A DNA stretch of 64,000 nt from Anaeramoeba ignava (lineage: Eukaryota; Metamonada; Anaeramoebidae): positions 21,001 through 85,000 of the forward strand of contig JAPDFW010000084.1 in assembly GCA_028826165.1 (NCBI GenBank), written 5' to 3'. The translations under genes and the position numbers were made by a program. This document shows, one piece after another, positions 1-11,049 of this stretch. The notes under the pieces are model-generated. The model did no database searches, was not told the origin of the DNA, and saw only the letters and a list, made by a program, of their open reading frames with translations. Numbering within the stretch: the stretch's first letter is position 1; every line of letters starts with the position of its first letter.

Positions 1-1292
1 ATGCTCTTGTGAGAATTCCTCAAAATTTGATTCAATTGAGCAATGAAAAAAATGAATTGAAAACTAATCAAGAAATTTCTAATAAACAAAATGAAAATGA
101 AAATGAAAAAGAAAAAGACAAGAACATGACAATTTCAACTGATAAAAAAGAAAATGAAAATGAAAAAGAAAATGAAAAAGAAAAAGAAAAAGACAAGAAC
201 ATGACAATTTCAACTGATAAAGATCAAAAAGAAATGAAAATTGAAGAAACAGACAAAAAGAAAAAACCTAAACAATATCCAGTTTATACTAACGATATTG
301 CAAATGACAAAGAATTCCAACAAGTTTTCCAATTTCTTGAAACAGTTGAAAAAATCAAAAAATCAGAAACAGCAGAAAATGTGATTGAATTGATAAAAGA
401 ACAAAATCTTGCACGAGAACATATTCCAACAGTATGGCTTAACACAAAAGAAATCTGGGCAGCTCTTCTTGAATCAATGCCACTTACAGCAACAATTCGG
501 AATCTTGGGAAGATGACTGAAATAGGATTACTTTCAGCTGATTCAAAGGATAGTCAAAAATACAATGATATTGTTGTTCGGAATTTTTTGAATGAAGAAT
601 ATTTGAAGAAATCAAGAATTCATCCATTCAATGTTTTTGTTGCTCTCAAAGTTTATGGAAGAGGAAAAGGTATAAAAGGAAATTTAACTTGGAAACCTGT
701 TCCAAAAATTCTTAATGCACTTGATGAAGCTTTTTACTTAACCTTCAATTATGTCGAACCAACAAACAAGAGATGGCTTCTTGGAGTTGATGTTTCTGGA
801 AGTATGTCATGTGCTTTTATCAGTGGAAATCCTGCTGTTTGTGCTCGTGATGCTGCTGCTGCAATGATGTCTGTTATTACAAGAGTGGAAAAAGATACTC
901 ATTTATGTGCATTTTCAACTACTTTCCAAAATGTTGATTATCTCAAGAAAGAAAAAAAACTTGAAGGTTTAATTTCAAAAATGTCAGGTTTTGCTTTTGG
1001 TGGAACTGATTGTGCTCAACCTATGATTTATGCTTTGGAAAAGAGAATTCCTGTTGATGTTTTTGTTGTAATGACTGATAATGAAACTTATTCTGGAAAT
1101 ATTCATCCTTTTCAAGCAATAAAGAATTATAGAAAAGAAATGAATATTCCTGATGCTAAATTAGTTGTTATTGGATTTACTGCTACAAAATTTTCAATTG
1201 CAGATCCTTCTGATCCTTATATGCTTGATGTTGTTGGATTTGATTCAAGTGCTCCTGGAATAATTCAAAGTTTTGCAAATGGATTAATTTAA
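1..1292 (+). CDS. RO60: 60 kDa SS-A/Ro ribonucleoprotein (TROVE + vWA), 5' partial
   Basis: Ring-shaped RNA-binding protein that in other organisms binds Y RNAs and misfolded small RNAs. The frame is open from the window edge (A-L-V-R-I-P-Q-N-L-I), so the true start lies upstream. Residues about 30-90 are a Lys/Glu/Asn-rich insertion containing a repeated K-D-K-N-M-T-I-S-T-D-K unit. The rest of the TROVE domain follows (PLTATIRNLGKM, RIHPFNVFVALKVYGRGKG). A vWA domain closes the protein with the MIDAS sequence DVSGSMS, GGTDCAQP and VVMTDNETYSG, ending DVVGFDSSAPGIIQSFANGLI-type near residue 427. The MIDAS Asp, Ser, Thr and Asp residues look intact. No intron is seen in the visible part. The 276 bp after the TAA stop is AT-rich with no feature, and the next gene converges on it. 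Confidence 0.95.
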   Translation, partial: ALVRIPQNLIQLSNEKNELKTNQEISNKQNENENEKEKDKNMTISTDKKENENEKENEKEKEKDKNMTISTDKDQKEMKIEETDKKKKPKQYPVYTNDIANDKEFQQVFQFLETVEKIKKSETAENVIELIKEQNLAREHIPTVWLNTKEIWAALLESMPLTATIRNLGKMTEIGLLSADSKDSQKYNDIVVRNFLNEEYLKKSRIHPFNVFVALKVYGRGKGIKGNLTWKPVPKILNALDEAFYLTFNYVEPTNKRWLLGVDVSGSMSCAFISGNPAVCARDAAAAMMSVITRVEKDTHLCAFSTTFQNVDYLKKEKKLEGLISKMSGFAFGGTDCAQPMIYALEKRIPVDVFVVMTDNETYSGNIHPFQAIKNYRKEMNIPDAKLVVIGFTATKFSIADPSDPYMLDVVGFDSSAPGIIQSFANGLI

Positions 1293-1568
1293 AAACAAGA
1301 CACAAACAAAATCTAAAAAAATTTCATTTCAATTTTCAATTCATTTTTCATTTTTCAATTCATTTTTTTTTTGAAAGAATAAAAAGAATAAATTTAGGAA
1401 AAGAAAAAAAGAAATTCTTCAATTTTGAAATTATTTTCTTTTGTTTTGTTTTGTTCAAATAATATTTTTCTTCTCTTTTTTAAAAAAGGAAAAAAAAAAA
1501 AGGAATAATAATTTAATTGATTGATTTAATTTGAATTTTTCATTTCATTTCATTTCTTTAAAAATTTT

Positions 1569-4473
1569 TTAATTAAATAAAGCTGTTTTTTTTGTTGTCT
1601 TTTTTTTAGAACGAGTTGAGAAAAAACTATCAAAATCATCTTCACTATTTGAAGATTTTTCATCTTTTTCTTCATTTTGATTTTCTTCATTTTGATTTTC
1701 TTCATTTTGATTTTGATTTTGATTTTGATTTTGATTTTGATTTTGATTTTGATTTTGATTTTGATTTTGATTTTGATTTTGATTTTTTGAATTTATTGAT
1801 TCAAGATATTCAATTCCATCAATAAAAGGATCTTTTTCTTTTGGTTGATTTTGTTTTTGTTGATTAACTTGTTTTATTGGTTGTTGTTTAACTTGATTTG
1901 GTTGATTAAATAATTTTAATTGTTGATTAAATTGATTTGGTTGTTGATTTAATTGTGGATTAAATTGATTTTGTTTAAATTGATTTATTGGTTGATTAAA
2001 TTGATTTGGTTGTTGATTTAATTGATTTGGTTGATTAAATTGATTTAATTGTGGATTTGGTTGATTAAATTGATTTGGTTGATTAAATTGATTTGGTTGT
2101 TGATTTAATTGATTTGGTTGATTAAATTGATTTAATTGTGGATTTGGTTGATTAAATTGATTTTGTTGTTGATTTAATTGTGGATTTGGTTTTGGATTAA
2201 TATCAAGATCAATTAAATTATTTTGTTGATTTGATTCAATTTTAGTTGGTTTTTGATTTGTTGATTTTTCTTTTTTTTGTTCATCTTTTTCATCAGATTC
2301 AGTATCACTATCATCTGATACACTTTTAAATTCATTATCACTAATACTTTCATCAGATGATTTCTCTTCTTTTTTTTCAGAATCTCCAGGAAAATCTTTA
2401 TTTCAAAATTAAATTAAATTAAATTAAATTAAATTAAATTAAATTAAATTAAATTAAATTAAATTAAATTAAAATTAAATTAAATTAAATTAAATTGAAA
2501 AATTAATTTACGAATTTCATCAACTGGTTCATGTTTCAAAGCTTTTTGATAATTTAATTTTGCAGTATTAACAATATCGTTATAAATCAAAACTTCTGTT
2601 AATAATTCATCATTATCAGTTATTTTTCCAGCTAAACGAATCATTAAATAACTAATTTGTTTCACAGTTAAATATAATTCTTGTATTGTTTCATCTTTTT
2701 TAATATCATCTGTAGGTTGAACAGCTTTTAAAGTTTCTGTTAATAATTGGATTGTTTCCTTTACTACTTTTAAATCTTTTCTAATTTTTTCTGCTTTTTG
2801 TTCTTTTGTCATGTTTGACATCATCTAAAATAGAATCAAAAATAAAAATGATTTTTTTGATTTTAAATATTTCTTTTAATTTAAATATTCTTTTAATTTA
2901 AATATTCTTTTTAATTTAAATATTCTTTTAATTTAAATATTCTTGGAAATATTTCTTTTAATTTAAATATTTTTGGAAATATTCTTTTAATCTAAATATT
3001 TCTTTTAATTTAAATATTTCTTTTTAATTTAAATATTTTTTTTAGATATTCTTTTAATTTAAATATTTTTTTAATTTAAATATTTTTGGAAATATTTCTT
3101 TTAATTTAAATATTTTTGGAAATATTTCTTTTAATTTAAATATTTTTTTTAATTTAAATATTTTTTTTAATTTAAAATATTTTAATTTAAATATTCTTTT
3201 AATTTAAATATTTTTGGAAATTGTTTTAAATTGTTTACCATTTGAGGTTGTTGTTGAAATTGTTGTTGTTGAAATTGTTGTTGTTGATAATAATAATAAT
3301 TTTGAGGAATTTGAGGAGAAAAAACAGGATAAGTTCCACCATACATTCCCATTGCCATAGGAATTGATTGAAAATTTCTAGTTGTATTTTGAGTTGATTC
3401 TTTTGGTTTTGGAATATCTGGAGGTTCTTCAAAAGTTCCTTCTGGTGGAAGTTTTGCTCCAATTTTAAGTAAATTTTGTAAATGTTTTGCAATTTTTGTT
3501 ATTTTTAGAACTTTTTGAATCAAATATCTTGCTCTATCTCTTGCTTCTGGTGCTTTTATCACTTTTGGAAATACTCATTAATTTTTCATAAAATTATCTT
3601 TTTCAATATATTTAATTAAACTTGGTATATTTTTTAAGCATGCATCTAAAAGCTTTATTGTTTTAATTTTGTTTTAAATTTAAATTTAAATTTTTTACCA
3701 TTTGAGGTTTTGTTGAAATTTTTGTTGAATTTTAATTTTAATTTTAATTTTAATTTTAATTTTAATTTTTTTTAATTTAGGAATTTTAATTTTTGATTTA
3801 ATTTTAATTTTTAAATTTTGTAAATGTTTTGCAATTTTAATTTTATTTTTTCAAAATTTTAATTTTAATTTTAAATTTTAATTTTTTAATTTTAATTTTA
3901 ATTTTAATTTTAATTTTAATTTTAAATTTTAATTTTAATTTTAATTTTAATTTTAATTTTAATTTTAATTTTAATTTTAATTTTAATTTTGATTTTTGAT
4001 TTTTAATTTTAATTTTAATTTTAATTTTAATTTTAATTTTAATTTTAATTTTAATTTTAATTTTAATTTTAATTTTAATTTTAATTTTAATTTTAATTTT
4101 AATTTTGATTTTAAATTCAATTTTGATTTTAATTTTAATTTTAAATTTTAATTTTAATTTTAATTTTAATTTTAATTTTAATTTTGATTTTAATTTTAAA
4201 TTGTTTACAATTAATGAAAGAGATTTAGTTTTTGCATTATTTTTGCCTAAACGATTTTTAATTGCATTAACAAGATGTTCTTCTCTAAATTATTTTTATT
4301 AATTAAATTTTAAAATTTTTAAAATTTTTTTTGTTATTTTTTTGTTTTTTATTTTACTCTGTTGGATGTCTTCTAACATAATTAATTATTTTAGAATTGT
4401 AAGTCCAATCTGCATCTAATAAATTATCTGTTGCTTTTTCAACTGCATCTTTAAGTGGAGAATTTGAAAACAT
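1569..4473 (-). CDS. VHS-GAT endosomal adaptor (TOM1/GGA-like), 5 exons, in-frame stop pair
   Basis: Sorting adaptor of the TOM1/GGA type, expected on endosomes. Exons (minus): 4473-4358, 4284-4209, 3652-3239, 2824-2512, 2395-1569; all junctions are GT-AG and keep frame. VHS domain: NSPLKDAVEKATDNLLDADW in exon 1, EEHLVNAIKNRLGKNNAKTK in exon 2, LLDACLKNIPSLIKYIEKDN then LQNLLKIGAKLPPEG in exon 3. A Tyr/Gln-rich linker leads to a GAT three-helix domain in exon 4 (ETIQLLTETLKAVQP, ELYLTVKQISYLMIRLAG, LIYNDIVNTAKLNYQKAL). Exon 5 has an acidic stretch, a clathrin-box motif NNLIDLD, a long Gln/Asn/Pro tract, a DPF motif and a basic tail. About 581 codons. Oddity: two consecutive in-frame stops (TAA TGA) near 3568-3573 inside the VHS domain, with homology resuming in the same frame. 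Either a pseudogene or an assembly error. The family call is secure; integrity is not. Confidence 0.85.
2825..3238 (-). repeat. Intron of VHS-GAT gene filled with TTTAATTTAAATATT-type tandem repeat
   Basis: The 414-bp intron between the linker exon and the GAT exon consists almost wholly of imperfect units of about 15 bp, variants of TTTAATTTAAATATTCTT, some with a GGAAATATT insert. Donor GTAAAC and acceptor TTTTAG are on the minus strand, phase 0. Confidence 0.8.
3653..4208 (-). repeat. (AATTTT)n hexamer array in VHS-GAT intron 2
   Basis: Most of this 556-bp intron is (AATTTT)n on the plus strand, i.e. (AAAATT)n in the sense of the transcript, with occasional C variants (GATTTT). The small frames in it are repeat artefacts. 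Confidence 0.85.
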
Positions 4474-4798
4474 TTTTATTTAAAAAAAAAAAAGAAAATT
4501 TGAAAATAAAAAAATGAAAATAAAAAAATGAAAAAAATTTTGATTTATTTTTTAAAAAGAAAAAAATTAAATTTGAACTAAATTCGATTTTAATTTTAAT
4601 TTTAATTTTAATTTTAATTTTAATTTTAATTTTAATTTTAATTTTAATTTTAATTTTAATTTTAATTTTAATTTTAATTTTAATTTTAATTTTAATTTTA
4701 ATTTTAATTTTAATTTAATTTTAATTTTAATTTTAATTTTAATTTTAATTTTAATTTTAATTTTAATTTTAATTTTAATTTTAATTTTAATTTTAATT
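4474..4798. repeat. Intergenic 325 bp: promoter-like T/A runs then (AATTTT)n hexamer array
   Basis: From 4474 to about 4580 there are A-rich runs containing AAAAAATGAAAA elements just upstream of the VHS-GAT start (minus strand). From about 4587 to 4800 there is an almost pure (AATTTT)n array running into the FKBP15-like stop codon. No gene is seen. Confidence 0.85.
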
Positions 4799-6972
4799 TT
4801 AATTCTTCTTTTTGTCTTTTTTATTTTCTAAATTTTCTTCTTGTTTTGGATTAATATTTGAAACTAATTGTGTAGTTCCATGTTTTATAATTTCAGCACT
4901 TGTTTTTAAAATTGTTTTTCCATCATATTTCTCTTCATTTTTAAAAATTTTTTGTAATTGTAAAAAAATCCAATTCATTAATTTTGTTATATTTTTTTCC
5001 ATTCTTTTACGTTCTTTTAATAAATCATTTTGATTTTGATTTTGATTTTGATTTTTGATTTTGATTTTGATTTTGATTTTGATTTAATTCAAATTCTTTT
5101 TGCTTTAGTTCAAATTCTTTTTGTTTTGTTCAAATTCTTTTTGTTTTTGTTCAAACTCTTTTTGTTTTAATTCAAATTCTTCATTTGATTTAATTGAAAT
5201 ATCTTCAATTTTCTTTTTTAATTCTAAAATTTCTTCATCTTTTTCATCTAATTTTTCTTGAAGAATTGAAATTTCATTAGAATCATTAATTGATCTAAAA
5301 TTTTGAAGTTGAACTTCATTTTCTTTGAGTTTTTCATTTTCTTCTTTTAAATTATGAATACTTTGTTCTAATTCTTTCATTTTATCTTTTGTTTCTTGTT
5401 GAGAAATTGAATCAAAATAACTTTCATCTTCAATGATATCAAATTGTTTATAAAGATTTTCCATTTTGGATTGAATTTGTAAATATTGACTTTCAATATT
5501 TGTTTGTTGATTTGTTATATTATCAATTTTTGATTCAAGTTTTGATTTCTTTTTTGATTTATCACTTTGATTTTCCATTTTTTGAATTGAATGAAGAAAT
5601 TGTTGAATTTTTTGAGAAATTGAATCAAATGAAAAGGAAAGACTATTGATAAGAATTTTACTATCCACTCCATTTCTTCTTGTATCAATTAGTAAATCTA
5701 ATATTTCATTAATATTCATTAATGGTTGTTTTGGATAATTTTGTTGAATGAAAATTTGTTTTGGTTCTTTTTCTTTTTGAGGAATTTCTTTTGGTTTTTT
5801 TTCTTCGTTTAAATTGTTAATTTCATCTGTTTCGAAAATATTATCATAAATTTTATTTTGAGTTTTTTCATCACTTTCATGTTTTTGGATATTTTCAAAG
5901 TTTTCATGTTCTTGAATATTTTCAATTAATGGAAATTCTTTTGAATCAAATTGTTCAAATTGATTAAATTGTTCAAATTGATTAAATTGAAAGGGATCAT
6001 TTTTGTCAAGCATGAGTTGTTCTGTTGGTTGAAATGAGAAATAATTATCATAATAATATTCATTTTGATCATTTTTAATTTGATTTAATGGGATTAATTC
6101 TTTCAAATCAACAAAATAAACAATAACTGAATTTTCTGAAAATTTTTGTTTAAACATTCTTTCATATTCATATTGATATTGGAAATGAAATTTAGGATGA
6201 GAACAAATTATTCTTTGACCACCTTTTTGCATTCCAAGAAGACCTAAATTCCAAACTAAATAATATAAAAATAAATATTATATTTTAAATATTTATTTAT
6301 ATTTTATATATTTTATACCTTTACTAATTGTTGAATCACCAATTTGACATCCAAATTTAATTTCTTTTTCATAAGTTGTATCGAATTTGGTTTGAATTTT
6401 AGGATTTGAAATATCATAAACAATCCATCCAATATAATTAATTCTAATTTTTGTTCCTTCAATAACTTTTTCATCATTTCCAAAAGAAATATCAAAATAA
6501 TTAATTTTTTCTGAATCAAAATCTAAATCAAAATCTGAGTTTTTTAATAATATTAAAATGAAAGCAAGTTGAGTTGAAAATTCAATAGAATCTTGAGAAT
6601 TATTAAAATTTAAAATCCATTTTTGATTATTTTCTTCATAAAAAGTTAAAAAATTTTGGTTTTGAGACTAAAAAAAAACAAGAAAATAAATTTTATCATT
6701 TTAAATTTTTTAATATTTTTAATTTTAATTTTTACTTGAAAATTAAAGGATTTATTCAAAAAAATTGTTGAAATTGGATTTCTTTTATCTTGATAAAAAA
6801 TAATTTGATAATTAAATAAATCAGGAATTCCTGTAATTGCTACAATAACTTTTCCCATATTTTCAAATTGAGAATTTGTTTGATTTATTTTTGTTAAAGA
6901 AATAAGTTTTGCTGAGAAAACTAATTGATTTTCATTTTCATTTTCATTTTCATTTTGATTTAAAGAATTCAT
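4799..6972 (-). CDS. FKBP15: FKBP15/WAFL-like protein: WH1-like + FKBP + coiled coil
   Basis: FKBP15 (WAFL) links early endosome transport to actin in animals. Exons (minus): 6972-6736, 6667-6319, 6255-4799, all GT-AG. The first about 130 residues form a WH1/PH-like region (QLVFSAKLISLTKINQ, WILNFNN). A FKBP-type domain follows (DISFGNDEKVIEGTKIRINY, GLLGMQKGGQRII) in the usual family order. Then comes a disordered Glu/Phe/Asn part and a Gln/Glu/Lys coiled coil from about residue 430. The C-terminus (MNWIFLQLQKIFKNEEKYDG, then TILKTSAEIIKHGTTQL) resembles the conserved tail of FKBP15. Break: the coiled coil goes out of frame near 5128 (an A run one base short) and returns near 5051-5056 (one extra base), so both ends share one frame. 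A stop at 5105 lies in the shifted part. Confidence 0.85.
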
Positions 6973-7064
6973 TTTTGAATTTTAAATTAGATTAGAAAAG
7001 AAAAAAATGAAAAAAATATTTTTGAAATTTTTAAATTTAAATTTAATTGATTTAATTTTGAAAT

Positions 7065-8876
7065 TTAAAAATAAACTTCAAATCTTTCAACAACAAAAGG
7101 TGGTTTATATTTAGTAAATAAACTTCTTCCTTGTGTATATAAAAAAGAAATATTTTTTGGAAGTTCATAAGTAAAACTAACATTAGAAAAACCAATTTTC
7201 AAACCTGGACCAACACATAAATCCCAACCATCTCCAAAAGCAGGACCATACTCTATTCTATTAACTAAAGCACATTTTGTCTTATCGGGAATTACGTCCA
7301 TTCTATAAGGTTCTGTTACTTCATTTGATTTTAATATAAATAGGAAAGCCTTCTTGTCTTCAATATACTCAATGTTAAAACTTGGTTGATAAATTTGGGG
7401 AATTTCCCAAAAATCTTTTTCCTTCTTTTTCTTCTTTTTCTTTTTCTTTTCCATTTCTAATTCTTTGGTTTCTTCATCACTTTGCAATTTGCTTTTTGTT
7501 TCATCTTCTTCATCTTTCTCTTGTTTTTTTGTTGTCCAACCGATTGAACTAAATCCTCCAAAAATATTCCCCTGAGCCTCGATAATAATAAGTATTGGGG
7601 CTTTATTGTCACAAAATCTATGGAATTTTTTGGTTGTTATTTTATCATCTATTGTTGAAAGAAACTGGAATTTTAATTTATTAAAAACATCATCGCCGAT
7701 CCAATTTCTCAAATAAAATTCAAATTTATTCGCATTAGTTCCTTTGATGGGAAGATTTAGCAAACGAATTTTCCCATTGCGTATCATTATTGATCCCTTT
7801 GCTTCCATATATCCATTTGGATCCAAAAATTTTCTTTTATTTTTAAACCAGTCATTTTGCTCTTCATATTTTTTCCTGATGTTTTCTTGTATATCTAGTT
7901 TGTTGTCCCTAACAGCTGCAATATAATCCGAAAGATCGCTTCTTTCGTTTTTTGTGAACAAATTATATTTTTTGGGGATTTCGGAAAATTCTCTCGATTT
8001 CATTAATCCAAAACGAATCATTTTCAAAAAATGCGTTTTGAAAAAATCATTGAATTCTTGTGAAGATTTTACTTCTTGAGTATTTTTTGAGGATCGTGAT
8101 TTATTGAGCGTGTAACTGCACACCGCTTCAAAAAGCGTGATTTCGTTTTTGATATTCAATGTATCGCGTCGAAGAAATATTTGGAGAATTTCCACTGAAA
8201 TCACTCTCAAATTATTATTTAATAGCAACACTGAAAAATTCTTGTCAATTAAATAAAGTGCTTGATTTGTAAAAACTTCATTATTCAGATTCATGATTGA
8301 TTCGAATTGTCGTAAGCCTAAGTTCTTAATAATTGTATAATACTCCGTTTTGCTAAAGGATTCGAATTCTATTTTTATTAGTTCCATTTGGATAAAGATT
8401 TCGCATTGTTTTTCCAAGTCATAAATTCCCCATTTCCGAGAAATATCACATAATTCACAAGTTAAGTTAAACATTTTGAAAGATTCTGCACTTTCGCATT
8501 GAATAGGAAGTTCCAATTCGTTTGTATAAATGAATTCAATTGCACCTTTTAAAACACAATAGTTTTGTTCTTCTGTTTCTTTTTCATGCGTTTTTATATA
8601 ATTTGAAAGTCCTTTTGAACGAAAATCTAAAAATGAACTGTAACAATAAATTTTTCCAATTTTTTCACTTCCTTCTTTTTTGCATTTTATAATTAAATCT
8701 TGTCCTAATCCTTCTATATAAATTGAAGATTTGAGTTTTTGAATAAATTCTGTTTTTTTCGTTTTAAATTTTTTTGGAGGAGATGTTTTTTGTTTGTGTC
8801 TTCTATAAATAATATTTATTTTAATAAATTTAATAAAGAATATTTTGAATTTGAATTTAAATTACATTCTTATCAT
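7065..8876 (-). CDS. BTB-BACK-TLDc protein 1
   Basis: First of ten minus-strand paralogues. Exon 1 is only 11 nt (8876-8866, ATG ATA AGA AT). An intron GTAATT...TTATAG follows, then exon 2 8802-7065, giving 582 aa. BTB domain about 25-120 (GLGQDLIIKCKKEG, YCYSSFLDFRS, AIEFIYTNELELPI). BACK-like helices about 130-300 (RRDTLNIKNEITLFEAV). Linker motif DWFKNKRKFLDP near 327. TLDc domain about 350-582 (KKFHRFCDNKAPILIIIEAQ, GGFSSIGW, YGPAFGDGWDLCVG, ERFEVYF). A Lys run (about 9 K) interrupts the TLDc. BTB domains often recruit cullin-3; TLDc domains are linked to V-ATPase and oxidation resistance. The combination is known in amoebae, but the function of this protein is unknown. It is the most divergent intact member here. 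Confidence 0.88.
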
Positions 8877-9020
8877 TTGAAATAAAAAAATGAAAAAAAT
8901 GAAAATGGAAATGAATTTTTTTTTTAGTGATTGTTGTAAAAAAAAAATTAACTGAAATTGGATTTTAAATTAAAAATTTTTTTCTTTTTGTTTTCTTGAT
9001 TTGATTTTTCAAAAAATCAA

Positions 9021-10955
9021 TTAGAAATAAACTTCAAATCTTTGGATTAACCCTTCATTATATGTTCCAGTAAAAAACATTTTTGCCTTCTTTGATCGAT
9101 ATTGGATATTACCAGGAAGACGATAAGTAAAACCAGGATTAGCATAAAAAGTCTTCAAATCACCAGAAACAGATAAATCCCAACCATCTCCAAAAATAGG
9201 GCCACGTTGAGAATAATAAACTAGAGCGGAGTTCTTTTTTTCAGGAATTAAAGGGATCATTTCTTGTTTATTATTTTCTTTCTGTGATTTTAAAATGAAC
9301 AAGAAAGCTTCTTCATCCTCAATTGATTGAATTTGATCATGATTTTGATTTTGATTTGGATTTTGATTTTGATTTTGATTTGAATTTTGATTTTGATTTT
9401 GATTTTGATTTGGATTTTCATTTTGATTTTGATTTTCTGTTTTTTTCCATCCAACTGAAGTATATCCTCCAAAAACACTACCTTCGGATTCAATAAAAAC
9501 AATTACTGGTCCTTTATTATCGCAAATTTCATGAAAATCTCTGCAATTCAAGTTGTGATCTTTTGTTGAAATGAAACGAAACTTCATTTTTTGCAAAGAA
9601 TCGTTTTTCATCCAAGGTTCTAATATCTTTTTATATTGACCCAAAAGACAATCATCAATTTGCTTTTGCGTAATCGTAACTTTTTCATAAGGAGATTTCA
9701 CCAATTTCTGGAATGAGTTGCAGTATTCATGATCAAAATACATTCTTTTTGGTTTAAACCAATCAAAACCCCTTGCTTTATAATCTTGAATAATTTGCTC
9801 ATTTTCTTCATAATCTTCATCAATTTCGTTTTCAATAAAATTGGAAATATCATTGAGTTCCTCATTTGTTAAAATTTGGAAATCATTAACAATTTGTAAT
9901 TCATTCAAATTCATTGCTCCAAATCGAACACGCTTGATTAAATTTGATCTCAAGTTTTCTTTTGTATTTTCAGTTAGAATAATTTGCTCATCTTCTTTTA
10001 AATCTTCTTTTAAATCTTCTTTTAAATCTTTTTCTTTTGAATCTTTTTCTTTGGAATCTTTTTCTTTGGAAGTGCTTTTCCTCGTTTTTGTTGACTCCAT
10101 CTTCTTTTGGTAAACTTGTTCTGAATAATCAATAACCAAATAAAAAATTTCCAACTCATTCTCAACATCCAAAGTATCTCTTTCAAGAATTTTTCCCAAA
10201 TTCAAATCATCCAAATGCAAATAGTCACAATCCAATACAATCCGTTTGAAGTTTTTGTCAATTACTCTCAAGAATTTTTCAACAATACTTTCTTCTTGTC
10301 GAATATTTTTTGAAACACCTTCTAATTTTTGGATATCCTTAAATCTATTCAACATTTTGTTCTTAAAATTTGATTGATTTTGAACTAAACTTGGATCATC
10401 TCTTTGAAGTTCTGCAAGTAAATATTTTTCGCTTTTCGTTATCAATTCAGAAATCGAATATTCGCAGCAGAAACTGTATAAATCACTTGCCAATTTAAAA
10501 GGATCTAACGATTCATTTTCTGGATGTTTTATTGGAATTGCAAAAGATCCTGTATAAAGATATTCAACTACTGTTTTAACTGCATAATAATTGTATTCCA
10601 GTTCCAGTTCCATTTGTTTTTCTTTAATTTTGGCTTCAAATCCTGGTGATCTTGATTTTAATATCGTTGAAAATAAATAGAGTTTTTTGCCTGAATCTGA
10701 TTTCTTTTCATTTCCAATTTTGCTTTTTAATATTATGTCTTGATCCAAATTCGGATTGAAAATTGTCGAGAGAAGTTCGTATGATAAACTCTTTGTTCTT
10801 GAATATTTGCTTTTCATTATTATTTTTTTAACTTCTTTGTTCTCATTGTTTTTACTTTTTTTGTTTTTTTTTTAATTTAATTTAATTTAAAATAAATTTT
10901 TTTTTTTAATTTAATTTAAAAATTAAAAAATTTACTTTTCAATAATTCCTTCCAT
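9021..10955 (-). CDS. BTB-BACK-TLDc protein 2
   Basis: Exon 1 is 20 nt (10955-10936, M-E-G-I-I-E plus two bases). Exon 2 is 10854-9021; the split is phase 2, giving 617 aa. An ATG inside exon 2 (10817) would give a 598-aa form if the short exon is not used. BTB: NLDQDIILKSKIGNEKK, KLYLFSTILKSRSPGF, VVEYLYTGSFAIPI. BACK: LERDTLDVENELEIFYLVID. A Lys/Glu/Asp repeat (KEKDSKEKDLKEDLKED) interrupts the BACK region. DWFKPKRMYFDH motif, then TLDc (CRDFHEICDNKGPVIVFIES, GGYTSVGWKK, RGPIFGDGWDLSVSG, QRFEVYF). The TLDc holds a Gln/Asn (CAAAAT)n expansion, so the repeat sits in a surface loop between GWKK and the next strand. Same gene order and spacing as its neighbours. Confidence 0.9.
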
Positions 10956-11049
10956 TTTTAAAAAGAAAAAAAATGAAAAAAAAAAAGGAAAAAAAAAAAT
11001 TTTTATTAAAAAAAAAAAATCCACTTTTTATTATTATTATAAAAAAAAA
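10956..11049. other. Short AT-rich spacer between TLDc-2 and TLDc-3
   Basis: A- and T-runs with AAAAATGAAAAAAAA upstream of TLDc-2 (minus strand) and a TTCCACTTTTT-type element, here AATCCACTTTTTATTATT on the plus strand. Similar AAAGTGGA elements recur near 15973, 17716, 19720, 41511 and 58190. No gene. Confidence 0.5.

Noticed and set aside
1-1600. Y RNA gene near RO60
   Set aside because: No stem-loop or Pol III-type gene could be recognised in the visible flank.
3550-3600. Selenocysteine or stop-codon reassignment explaining the VHS stop pair
   Set aside because: One of the two codons is TAA, and TAA and TGA end other genes here normally.
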